Below, in pieces: positions 35,983 through 44,704 of a DNA stretch of 64,000 nucleotides. A program made the position numbers and the translations under genes. The number at the start of each line of letters is the position of its first letter. The stretch's first letter is position 1. The notes beneath the pieces are model-generated. The model made no database searches, was not told the origin of the DNA, and saw only the letters and a program-made list of their open reading frames with translations. Source of the stretch: Pinibacter aurantiacus (lineage in GTDB: Bacteria; Bacteroidota; Bacteroidia; Chitinophagales; Chitinophagaceae); contig NZ_JAHSPG010000013.1 of assembly GCF_019130065.1 (NCBI RefSeq), forward strand, positions 62,001 through 126,000, read 5' to 3'.

Positions 35983-38900
35983 TTATTCGATCATCAGACG
36001 CAAAGGCTGTTCATTGTTAATGGAAACAAAATACAAGCCCGGAGTCAAGTCTTTTGTAAGATGGACCTGAATTGGTCCTGAAGTATAGCCCTTGATGCTT
36101 TCAACATACACTACCTGTCCGCTTAGGTTTGTAATCTTTACCACAACCCCATGGCTTACATCTAATCCTGAAGCAGCAACAATATTGAATGTCCGCTTTG
36201 CAGGATTTGGATAGACACTAGCAACTGTAACTGCAGGTATTGTTTTCTGCGTCATCAGGCTTTGAGTGGATAGCAATCCGCTGGCAGGTTCTGTGCCATA
36301 AATCAGGTTGGCTCCGTTGTACACCGTTACTCTCGTATTTTCTGAAAGCGAGATAGAAGGCAGCCTGTAAGAATAGTCGTTTCGCTGATCAAATGCACTC
36401 CAGTCCTGCTTAGCGATCCGGTAATTGATATCACCGGTGCCCGCTTTTGGATACAGATTGCCCAGTGACGGTGAAAAACTAAACTCGATGTACGTATCGG
36501 CGCTATCTGTAGTAGATGGAAACGTCACAAATTTAGCACTCACTTTGTCATTGCCGATTTTCGCATAATCGATCCAATAATTAAGCATTGAGCTGCTTTC
36601 TCTGGTGAACCAGTAACGAACTTTCAAATCGCTGTAAGCAATTGGCTGGTTGCCTTCGTTCTTCAACTGTAAAGTGCTACTCATTGTATTGTTTGCACCT
36701 GACTTACTCTGGGTGTATGCTTTTACGATAAGCGATGGCGCTGCTACTTGTGGTTCCGTACCCCACACGAGTACTCCATTGCGATACACAGTGATCTTTT
36801 CATTCGATGCATACGGCCCGGCAGCTACATAAGAATAATCATCTGCTTCACTGAACAAAGACCAATCGCTGTTCGCAAAACGGGTTTGAATCACGCCTGT
36901 ATTTCCAGCTATTGCAATGCTACCGGCTGATGGTGCAAAGGCATATTGCATGTATCCGTAACCGCCCTCTCTTACCGGGGAAGCGGGCACATATTGCATT
37001 GTTACTTTGTTGTTACCCATTTGAGCATAATCAATCCAGCCATTAACAGTGCCGGTAAAGTTTTCTGGTGTGAACCAGTAGCGAACCGTAAGCTGTTGCA
37101 AATTAACCGGGCTGCCACTGTTGTTTACAATTTTGAAATAAGGTTTAATAACGTTGTTGGAACCGTTGCCTCCATCGCCATCGCTATATTGTAATGCAAT
37201 GTTGAGACTGTTCACTATTAACACTCTCGATACGGTGTCCGCAGCATATTGGTCATTGCCGGGTTGTATAGCAATGATCGTATCTGTTCCAGGTGCAAGC
37301 ATGTTAACATAACCATTGTTAATAGTTGCAATGCTTGTGTTGGTGATGCTGTAAATTACCGGCAAGCCTGCACTTGCTGTTGCACTAAGCTGGAAGGCCG
37401 TGTCTCCAATCAGCTTTGGAGAAATACTGTCGAATGTAATATGCTGTGCCTTGCCTTGAATCGTAAGTATTGTCGAGGCCGAAGCAGGCAGCAATACATC
37501 ATCTCCCGGTTGGCTGACGGTGATCGTGACCATGCCCTTCTTTAGTATCTGTACCCAATCTCCTGCGACTTTTGCAACCGTCGTATCGCTGCTCGTAAAT
37601 GTAACTGCACGACCAGATGAAGCAGTAGCATGCAACTGGAAGGCGGTGTCTCCTGCTGTCTTAACAGGAATAGCATCCAGCGTTACGGTTTGTGGCACCG
37701 GTACGAGTGAGCGGTACGTAATGTTGTCCATGTAGAAATTAAACCCTGGAGAACTCAGTCCCCACACAAGTTGTGTAGATCCGGACGTAAATGCATCCAC
37801 AGCTGCATCTGTGGCAATAGAACCTATGTTCCAGTTAATGCTGTCGGTTGAATATTCGAATTTCAGATTCACCGGAGCGTTGCCTTTTGCAGAAGCGCGA
37901 TACCAGATATTTTGACCTACTGCCGGAATCAGTGTTCCCACCGTCGTGTTCACTAACATACTTAACGAGGTTGCACTGGTAGAACGATAAATTCTAAACT
38001 CGGTGCGGGATGTACCTGCATTGTATGCGATAAATACATAACCATTTTTAATTCCCTGCACATAGCCTGTTGTTGCTGTTCCTTCGGGAGAAGAGCCCCT
38101 GAGCAGGCAACCCACTTTATAATCGGTGCCGGAAGTGCCGATGCTTTGTTTCCAGGTAACAGAATAATCTGTAGCATCAGTTGGAAACAGGTTCAGATTC
38201 ACAATACCTGTACCATTTCTTGCACCACCGGTATACGCTCTGAAGCGATTGCTTGTACTACCTTGCGCGTCTGTATAAGAAGCCACGCCTGCCGTAGCTC
38301 CGTTAGCTGTACCAATGGTAATATTGGCAGCCGGTGGGTTTTGTGCAGCGGTCGATGCAATGTCCTGGGAGAAAGTATAGATCCTGTTGGAAGTTACGCT
38401 TCCTTCAAGCGCGATCGTTTTATCTGTTGCATTGGTGGATGTAATATTGATTGTTCCCTGGTATTTGTTTTCTGCAAGGCCCGTTTTAAGGCGCACAAAA
38501 ATAATCGTCGAATCAACGGTACCGTTATTGCTTCCAAGAACGATCGATGAGTCAAAATTATCTGACGAAGTGCGTGAAATTTCGAAGTTTGCGGGTGCAG
38601 AAATGGTAACATCTCCTGCTAGCGGATGTCCCCATACAATAAAGGAAACAGCAGTTGAATTGTTGGCAGCAAAGGTGCTGTAGCCAAGACCTCCAATGGT
38701 CGTTGCAGATGTATTCACAAAAGCGTTTGCAGATACTGTTCCACTTACGCTGAGGCTTTTACTTTCTGCTCCTTGCGAACTAAGATTGATGGCACCTGTA
38801 TAATTTCCTGCAGACAATCCAGCAATCAATCTTACATACACATTTGTGGACGCAAGTGATGAGTCAGTTGGTGCAAGGCTGACAGCGTTACCAAAACCAG

Positions 38901-41900
38901 AACCTTCACTTAAAGAAATTTCAAAGTTTGCAGGTGCGGTTACGACAACATTTTGTGCAAGCCTGCTGCCTGATACAAAGAAAGAACGAACCGCGGCACT
39001 GCCGCCTGGTAAAACGTATCCGAGATCATTGATGGCACCAGATGCCGTCGCAATAATGATTGGTTTTGATACCGATCCTTTCAGGGATATTACCTTGTCA
39101 AACCCACTTGGCTGGCTTGCATAACCAAACGTGAGATTGCCTTCATAGTCAGCTGCCGACAGGTCCTGTTTCATACGAACATAGACAGTTGAAGAAGCAA
39201 GACTGCCGGCTGTTGGTGATAAGGTGAGCGAATTGCCGTAGCCACTGCCGGAAACTTTTGACACTTCGAAGGTCGCCGGGGTAGTAATGACCAAGCTGTC
39301 GGTAAGTTTAGTGCCAGACACCGTAAATGATTTGCTTGCCGAAGGGCCGCTGCCTTCAGTGTATCCAAAACCTGAAAGTACGGCATCAGATACAGAGATA
39401 TCAGCAGCTTGCGGCGCTGCATTCATCGTAATGTTGTCTATGTAAAAATCATAAGTGGCAGCCGCGAGGCCCCATACAAATTGTGTGGACCCACTTGTGA
39501 AAGCTGGAGAAGCGGCATCGGAAGTTTGTGCGCCGGTGCTCCAGGTAAGGCTATCAGTTGAATACTCCAGTTTCAAAGTAACAGGATTGGTACCGGTTGC
39601 GGTTGCTCTGTACCACATCGGTTTATTGGCAACAGGAACAGGGCCTGCAGTTGCGTTCACCAGCATGGTAAGACCAGTGGCACTGGTTGAGCGATAGATC
39701 CTGAACTGCGGATTCGCCACACCTGAATTGTACACAATGAAAAGATAGCCTTGTTTAAGCCCCTGTACATAGCCGGTAGTGGCCGTGCCTTCAGGGTTTG
39801 TGCCTCTCAGCAATACACCGTTTTTATATTCTTTACCTGCAGCGGGTGCTTCCAGTACCTGTTTCCAGCTTACAGAATAGTTTACCGCGTCACCAGGAAA
39901 CAAGTTAAGGTTCAATGCCGCTGTTGCGTTTCTGGCACCACCACTATAAGCTTTCAGGTAGTTGCTCGTGCCACTCAGGTCCGTGTGTGAAACAACACCT
40001 GCCGTTGCCCCGTTGCCAGTACCAATGGTGATATTGGCAGCTGGCGGATCTGTCGGCGCAGTGCCGGCCGCATCATCTGTAAAGCTGTAAATTTTCTGCA
40101 GGGTCACACTTCCGCTCACGCTAACGTTCACTACATTTTCTCCATCCGTAGCACTCACTGCTGCTTTAAAAATATTGGAAGACAATCCAGCTTTCAATCG
40201 CACGTAAACTGATGTTGCAGGCAAAGAGTCTGCTACCGGCGATAGGTTAAGTGTACCGGCATAGGCGGATGTATCGCTTAATGAAATTTCATATCCGGTA
40301 GGTGCAGTTAATAAAACATTTGATTTAAGAGACTGTCCACTGATAATAAAACGCTGACTGGAAGATGGGCCTGTGCCTTCAGCATAGCTAAATCCATCCA
40401 ATGCATTGATGTTGGAAGAAAGTTTAGGCGCATCGTATGTTATGTTATCAATCGCCCACGCAAAATTGTTTGCACCTAACCCCCATAACAGTTGTGAAGT
40501 ACCACTACCGTAAGTATTGTCGGTAAAGGTTGTAGTTTGTCCCCCTTCCCAGTTGATGCTGTCTTTTGAACATTCAAACTTCAGTGTGTTGCCAAAAGCT
40601 GTCGCTCTGCACCAGGTAGGTGTATTTGAAGGTACGTTAAATGATGAAGTGTACGTTGCCTTTGCATTTATCCCTGATGAGGTAACAATATAAGGTCTAA
40701 GAGTAACAGTGTTGTCTCCATTGTTTTCTGTTACGAAAAGATAACCCTGCTTCATTCCTGTAGCATAAGAGGACGAACCACTGCCGCGCAACAGTACTGC
40801 TTTTTTTCCACCTGCTGTTGTTGCAAACTCCTTCCATGTAATGTTGTAATTAGAAGCTGTAGCAAAAAGATCAAGATCTACCACACCGGTACCGTTAACG
40901 TTTCCGTTTGAATAAGCTTTGAACGCGTTGCTGGTATTGCCCAAAGCATCCGTGTAGGAAACAACGCCCGCTGTTCCTGCTTTTAAGGTAGTAACAAGCG
41001 CTGCGGGATTTGTAGCCGTTGTTGTCGCCGTATCACTGTTGAAATGATAGATATCCACCGAACCGGCAGACAGTACAAAGTTGTCAATATTCATGCTGGA
41101 TGAAGCGGCAGCTCTTGCTCTTAGCTCAATGGTGTTGGCGCCTGCTCTTAGTGTTACGGGCTGCGCATTGATTTTCCAATCGCTTGCAGAAGTTGTTTGT
41201 GTAAATGTTGGCGATGCAACTTTTACATCGTTGACATATACATCCAGCGTGGTAACATCTGCGCCGGTCACAGAATATTTGGTTTGCAGCAAATAACTTC
41301 CCGGCTGCAGCACGTTCACAGTTTGGCGAACCGCAGCAGATGCGCTTGTGCCAAGTTGCAGATAACCCTGCCCTGTGTAATTGCGGATGCTGCCTGAGTA
41401 ACCACTTTTTACGATGCCGGAAATATTTTTATACTCAAAAATTTCCGCTTCGTATTGGCGGGCACCGGCGTATGCAGCCGGACGATCAGGAGCAGCAAGG
41501 GTTGCAGGGGTGTACGTTGTTAAACGACCTGTTGCCGTGCCTGAACAATTGATGGTAATGTCTAACGGCCCATTGTGCATGATCGTTAAAGTGAACACAC
41601 CTCCCGACCAATTTGCGGAAAGGCTGCTGGCCTGATGGTTTGCCCTGTCGGTATATGACCATGTGGGCTGCGAGCTGCTTCCATAAATTTTGATGACATC
41701 TTTTTTAAGAACAGGGTCGATCTTATTGTCGTAATTGTTCAAATATATTTTAAGCTGGTTGGCAGTTTCTTTTACTACACCGGCCGAGTATTGCGAAAAG
41801 GTTAACTCCAGGCTGTCAGCGGTGTTGTACTTGAAGGGAATGCGTCCGCTTGCGGTTCGAACCGTTTTGTAAGGGTTATAAACCATCCAGGCATTTTCGT

Positions 41901-43266
41901 GACGACCGGCGAAAATATCTCCCGAATATTCCTGTGGAAACAAGCTATTGAGTTCATTCAATTTGGCATCGGTAGTTGGCCAATGCGTGTTATAATCAGA
42001 ACGGTTTATTTTTACCGAAAAAGAATTGGCCAGTGCGTCAGACAATTGGTAAACAGTGGGAATGGTCGGATACCGTCCTGTCTTCTTAAAAAAAGAATTG
42101 TTATTCTGATAGTTACCATCCATTTGATACAAGTTCTGAAACAGTGTTTGCGGTGAACTGTACACCGAATCCACAGGGCCGCTGTTTACATTATTGATGA
42201 TAGCAACCTTCGTTCTCTTAATGACTTCTTCGCGTGTTGGTATGCGTACGGTACCATCCAGTACTTTGCGAAACAGATCGATATTTACATTATCGAACTG
42301 GGAAAAAGTGTGCCAGTTACGCGCTGTATAACCATTGCTTGTTGTTACCGGCCCGGTCTCTTCGAAACACTGCGTCCAGATCAATTCAGGACCATCGACA
42401 ACTGTCTGACCGGTAAGCATGGCATGTTCCAGAACAGGCGTTGCAGCAGTACCCATGGTAAAACTTCCCGGGGTGTGCGTGCCGGTAGAATCGGTCCATC
42501 CCGTATCGTCATAACGAATACCATAGTTACCGCTAAACCCGGAAAGATATGCTCCTAAACAAATGCTTTCCATGTCATTCTGATAACCTGTAGTGGTGTA
42601 TTTTTCGCAAAGGATAAAATTCCTGGTGTACTGTTGGCACGCTGAGGCGAAAGCAGGATTGCGTTTGAGCATGCCGATAGGATTGATGTTGGGACTGTAC
42701 TGGTTACCGCACCAGCTTGCAATCACATAACCACCATACTTATTACTCAGTTTCAGCAGATCCGCAAAATGCGTTATACGATCGGTCCAGGCTACGGACA
42801 AAGGGTCGTTGCCAGCATCAAATCCCCAGAATTGTTCGGCATAGTTAAAGCCGAGGAGGTTTGGATAATTTTTATAGAGATCTTCATAAACAGACAGATC
42901 TTTTTCAGTGAACCGGATTTGCGTCATACCACCACTGGCAACCTGGATGGTGGCCCACATCCTGTTTTCAGCGCACACCCTTAACCATGATTTGGCGGTT
43001 TCATATCCATATTCAACGATATTATAGCGTCCCACAGAATCATGACTGATGGATAGTGAGATATTCATGACCACATAGGGCTTTATATCTGCGGGAATAA
43101 GATCAATGATCTTTTGAGGATCCGGGTAGTTCCATGTATCAATATGCATGAGGTACATGGGGCTATTGGGAGAAACGGGCCTACGCAGCGTAACGTTTGA
43201 AGACTGTGCGATGGCACCAAGCTGCACAATAAGGGCCCATAAAAACAGGGCAAGAGTCTTTTTCAT
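35983..43266 (-). CDS. Giant modular GH98 with duplicated modules, two CBM3 domains and T9SS domain
   Basis: 2,427 residues. Signal peptide 1-20; GH98 catalytic domain about 28-365 with acids Glu144, Asp253 and Glu294 in the same motifs as the neighbour; GH98 C-domain about 370-590; CBM6/35-like module 602-735. Then come three copies of a 210-227-residue lectin/laminin-G-like module (A: 737-945, 1057-1283, 1627-1853), four copies of a roughly 105-residue beta module (B: 954-1053, 1291-1399, 1404-1511, 1518-1624), two Ig-like modules (1857-2018), two CBM3 cellulose-binding modules (2020-2173, 2176-2326; VRYWFT and WIDYA motifs) and a T9SS sorting domain (2350-2427, VYPNPAKRTF). Its first 735 residues align end to end with the adjacent GH98. 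A cell-wall-anchored or released endo-xylanase acting on cellulose-bound xylan is inferred. Confidence 0.9.
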   Translation of the reverse strand: MKKTLALFLWALIVQLGAIAQSSNVTLRRPVSPNSPMYLMHIDTWNYPDPQKIIDLIPADIKPYVVMNISLSISHDSVGRYNIVEYGYETAKSWLRVCAENRMWATIQVASGGMTQIRFTEKDLSVYEDLYKNYPNLLGFNYAEQFWGFDAGNDPLSVAWTDRITHFADLLKLSNKYGGYVIASWCGNQYSPNINPIGMLKRNPAFASACQQYTRNFILCEKYTTTGYQNDMESICLGAYLSGFSGNYGIRYDDTGWTDSTGTHTPGSFTMGTAATPVLEHAMLTGQTVVDGPELIWTQCFEETGPVTTSNGYTARNWHTFSQFDNVNIDLFRKVLDGTVRIPTREEVIKRTKVAIINNVNSGPVDSVYSSPQTLFQNLYQMDGNYQNNNSFFKKTGRYPTIPTVYQLSDALANSFSVKINRSDYNTHWPTTDAKLNELNSLFPQEYSGDIFAGRHENAWMVYNPYKTVRTASGRIPFKYNTADSLELTFSQYSAGVVKETANQLKIYLNNYDNKIDPVLKKDVIKIYGSSSQPTWSYTDRANHQASSLSANWSGGVFTLTIMHNGPLDITINCSGTATGRLTTYTPATLAAPDRPAAYAGARQYEAEIFEYKNISGIVKSGYSGSIRNYTGQGYLQLGTSASAAVRQTVNVLQPGSYLLQTKYSVTGADVTTLDVYVNDVKVASPTFTQTTSASDWKINAQPVTLRAGANTIELRARAAASSSMNIDNFVLSAGSVDIYHFNSDTATTTATNPAALVTTLKAGTAGVVSYTDALGNTSNAFKAYSNGNVNGTGVVDLDLFATASNYNITWKEFATTAGGKKAVLLRGSGSSSYATGMKQGYLFVTENNGDNTVTLRPYIVTSSGINAKATYTSSFNVPSNTPTWCRATAFGNTLKFECSKDSINWEGGQTTTFTDNTYGSGTSQLLWGLGANNFAWAIDNITYDAPKLSSNINALDGFSYAEGTGPSSSQRFIISGQSLKSNVLLTAPTGYEISLSDTSAYAGTLNLSPVADSLPATSVYVRLKAGLSSNIFKAAVSATDGENVVNVSVSGSVTLQKIYSFTDDAAGTAPTDPPAANITIGTGNGATAGVVSHTDLSGTSNYLKAYSGGARNATAALNLNLFPGDAVNYSVSWKQVLEAPAAGKEYKNGVLLRGTNPEGTATTGYVQGLKQGYLFIVYNSGVANPQFRIYRSTSATGLTMLVNATAGPVPVANKPMWYRATATGTNPVTLKLEYSTDSLTWSTGAQTSDAASPAFTSGSTQFVWGLAAATYDFYIDNITMNAAPQAADISVSDAVLSGFGYTEGSGPSASKSFTVSGTKLTDSLVITTPATFEVSKVSGSGYGNSLTLSPTAGSLASSTVYVRMKQDLSAADYEGNLTFGYASQPSGFDKVISLKGSVSKPIIIATASGAINDLGYVLPGGSAAVRSFFVSGSRLAQNVVVTAPANFEISLSEGSGFGNAVSLAPTDSSLASTNVYVRLIAGLSAGNYTGAINLSSQGAESKSLSVSGTVSANAFVNTSATTIGGLGYSTFAANNSTAVSFIVWGHPLAGDVTISAPANFEISRTSSDNFDSSIVLGSNNGTVDSTIIFVRLKTGLAENKYQGTINITSTNATDKTIALEGSVTSNRIYTFSQDIASTAAQNPPAANITIGTANGATAGVASYTDAQGSTSNRFRAYTGGARNGTGIVNLNLFPTDATDYSVTWKQSIGTSGTDYKVGCLLRGSSPEGTATTGYVQGIKNGYVFIAYNAGTSRTEFRIYRSTSATSLSMLVNTTVGTLIPAVGQNIWYRASAKGNAPVNLKFEYSTDSINWNIGSIATDAAVDAFTSGSTQLVWGLSSPGFNFYMDNITYRSLVPVPQTVTLDAIPVKTAGDTAFQLHATASSGRAVTFTSSDTTVAKVAGDWVQILKKGMVTITVSQPGDDVLLPASASTILTIQGKAQHITFDSISPKLIGDTAFQLSATASAGLPVIYSITNTSIATINNGYVNMLAPGTDTIIAIQPGNDQYAADTVSRVLIVNSLNIALQYSDGDGGNGSNNVIKPYFKIVNNSGSPVNLQQLTVRYWFTPENFTGTVNGWIDYAQMGNNKVTMQYVPASPVREGGYGYMQYAFAPSAGSIAIAGNTGVIQTRFANSDWSLFSEADDYSYVAAGPYASNEKITVYRNGVLVWGTEPQVAAPSLIVKAYTQSKSGANNTMSSTLQLKNEGNQPIAYSDLKVRYWFTRESSSMLNYWIDYAKIGNDKVSAKFVTFPSTTDSADTYIEFSFSPSLGNLYPKAGTGDINYRIAKQDWSAFDQRNDYSYRLPSISLSENTRVTVYNGANLIYGTEPASGLLSTQSLMTQKTIPAVTVASVYPNPAKRTFNIVAASGLDVSHGVVVKITNLSGQVVYVESIKGYTSGPIQVHLTKDLTPGLYFVSINNEQPLRLMIE
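36289..37209 (-). repeat. Tandem CBM3 modules
   Basis: Two adjacent modules of about 150 residues. Shared motifs are NNSGSPVN/NEGNQPIA, VRYWFT, WIDYAQMGN/WIDYAKIGN, the NEKITVYRNG/NTRVTVYNGA segment and a terminal GTEP. They are clearly diverged, so the duplication is old. Confidence 0.8.
37708..41058 (-). repeat. Intragenic A/B module array of the giant GH98
   Basis: A modules at 40432-41058, 39418-40098 and 37708-38388; B modules at 40108-40407 and 38395-39396. The last two A copies share NITIGTxNGATAGV, TTGYVQG, FRIYRSTSAT and TSGSTQxVWGL and are much closer to each other than to the first. B copies share FExS, YVRLKxGLS and VSGSV. Confidence 0.8.
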
Positions 43267-43570
43267 TTTAATGGCGTTCGTTTTGATTTTAGATATGGCA
43301 ATTAAAGCTTACCGGCATATTTCAACAAGCACAGCTTTAAATAGGAGCTCTAAACTATCCTAAGTAACATTAGAAGAAGGTCACACTTAACTTAATTCGT
43401 AGCACAAATGTTCAACTGATTAATTCTATATGAATAATTCATTGCAGCAATAGGTGGGAAATACATATCAATCATGTAAATATCAATTTGTAAAGCGAAA
43501 GGATCATCAAACAGTCCTCTTAAAACATCCATGCAGTAAGGAGGGTCTGAACCTGGAATGATTTTATTTT
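43267..43570. other. Intergenic region upstream of the giant GH98
   Basis: 304 bp, AT-rich. TAATTC occurs three times (43393, 43421, 43435) without regular spacing, and ATATCAAT twice (43465, 43480). TTGCAGCAATAGG at 43442 recalls part of the operator at 26,099 but has no second half-site. No -7 element matches TAnnTTTG. Confidence 0.35.
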
Positions 43571-44605
43571 CTAAGAAGATTTCCGTCGCAGCGAGGAAGC
43601 TCTTACGATAATGCCAGATCGAAGTATTATGCTACCGGCTGCATTAATTATCCTGCTGCCCGAAAGTTGATTTATGAGGCTGCGCATAGCAATTTCGCCC
43701 ATTTCATAACACGGATAATTCACGGTAGTGAGGTGAGGTTCTATCATTTCGGCAACAGGATCATTATTGAACCCTGCAAAACAAATATCCTCCGGCACTT
43801 TATACCCTGCTGCCTTTATCGTTTGCAGACAATGCGCCGCGCAAATATCGTTAGCCGCAAAAACACCATCGGGTCTTTCTGCCATCCGCAGTATTTTTTC
43901 ACCTGCTTCAATGCCGGCTTTCTCGTCCAGTTTATTAATGAGGAGGAGCTCATCACTGCATACCAACCCTGCTTCCAACAATGCATCTCTATAGCCCCTG
44001 TATCTCTCTTTGTATTCCGCTCGCGCTTGATTTCCACCTATATGCAATATTCGTTTACAACCTTGACCGATCAAATGACGCGTAATGTCATATGCATTTC
44101 GATAATTATCAATTACGACGTTTAAATTACCGTTACCCTCAAACACACGATCAAAAAAAACAACAGGAATTTTCTTGTCAAAAAACAATTTAAAGTGCTT
44201 CATGTTTGTTGTGTCACAAGCCACAGACACCAACAAACCTCCTACCCTGTTATTAAACATTGTGTAGACTCTTTCTTTTTCCATTTGCATGGACTCCATT
44301 GACTGGCTTATGATGATCCTGTAGCCATATTCACTGGCCACTTCTTCCATGCCCGCTATAACAGAAGATATAAAGTGGCTGTTAATTTTTGGAACAATAA
44401 CGCCTAAGACATTTATTTTTTGCATTCTGAGATTCCTGGCAAAACTGTTGGAACGATAACCCATTTCATGCGCTGCTTCCAACACTTTTTTCCTGGTGCG
44501 GGAACTGATAGCATGATGATTGCTCAAACTACGACTAACTGTTGCCGGGGAAATGTGCAAACTCTTTGCGATGTCATAAATAGTCACCTCTCTACCTTCC
44601 TTCAT
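43571..44605 (-). CDS. LacI/GalR family transcriptional regulator
   Basis: 344 residues. N-terminal HTH (8-29, TIYDIAKSLHISPATVSRSL) with the hinge helix SRTRKKVLEAAHEMGYRSN, then a periplasmic-binding-protein-like sugar domain (about 62-335: NVLGVIVPKINSHFISSVIAGMEE in outline, GLLVSVACDTT, PVVFFDRVFEG, GVFAANDICA). It lies 100 bp after GH115 in the xylan-type locus, which already has an HTCS, so two regulators may read different signals (polymer fragment versus cytoplasmic monosaccharide or uronate). The effector is inferred only from position. Confidence 0.94.
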   Translation of the reverse strand: MKEGREVTIYDIAKSLHISPATVSRSLSNHHAISSRTRKKVLEAAHEMGYRSNSFARNLRMQKINVLGVIVPKINSHFISSVIAGMEEVASEYGYRIIISQSMESMQMEKERVYTMFNNRVGGLLVSVACDTTNMKHFKLFFDKKIPVVFFDRVFEGNGNLNVVIDNYRNAYDITRHLIGQGCKRILHIGGNQARAEYKERYRGYRDALLEAGLVCSDELLLINKLDEKAGIEAGEKILRMAERPDGVFAANDICAAHCLQTIKAAGYKVPEDICFAGFNNDPVAEMIEPHLTTVNYPCYEMGEIAMRSLINQLSGSRIINAAGSIILRSGIIVRASSLRRKSS

Positions 44606-44704
44606 AACAGATTAAATGATGTTCATGTATCTTGCTTTTATCAATTGCTGTTACTGTACATCGTTATATTGTAAGCTGAAGCGGACGAAATCGTTCACAC
44701 ACGC

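Noticed and set aside
32527-43363. Many open frames of 60-134 codons on the plus strand opposite the GH98 genes
   Set aside because: They lie wholly antisense to strong coding sequences, lack domains and start signals, and arise from codon bias.
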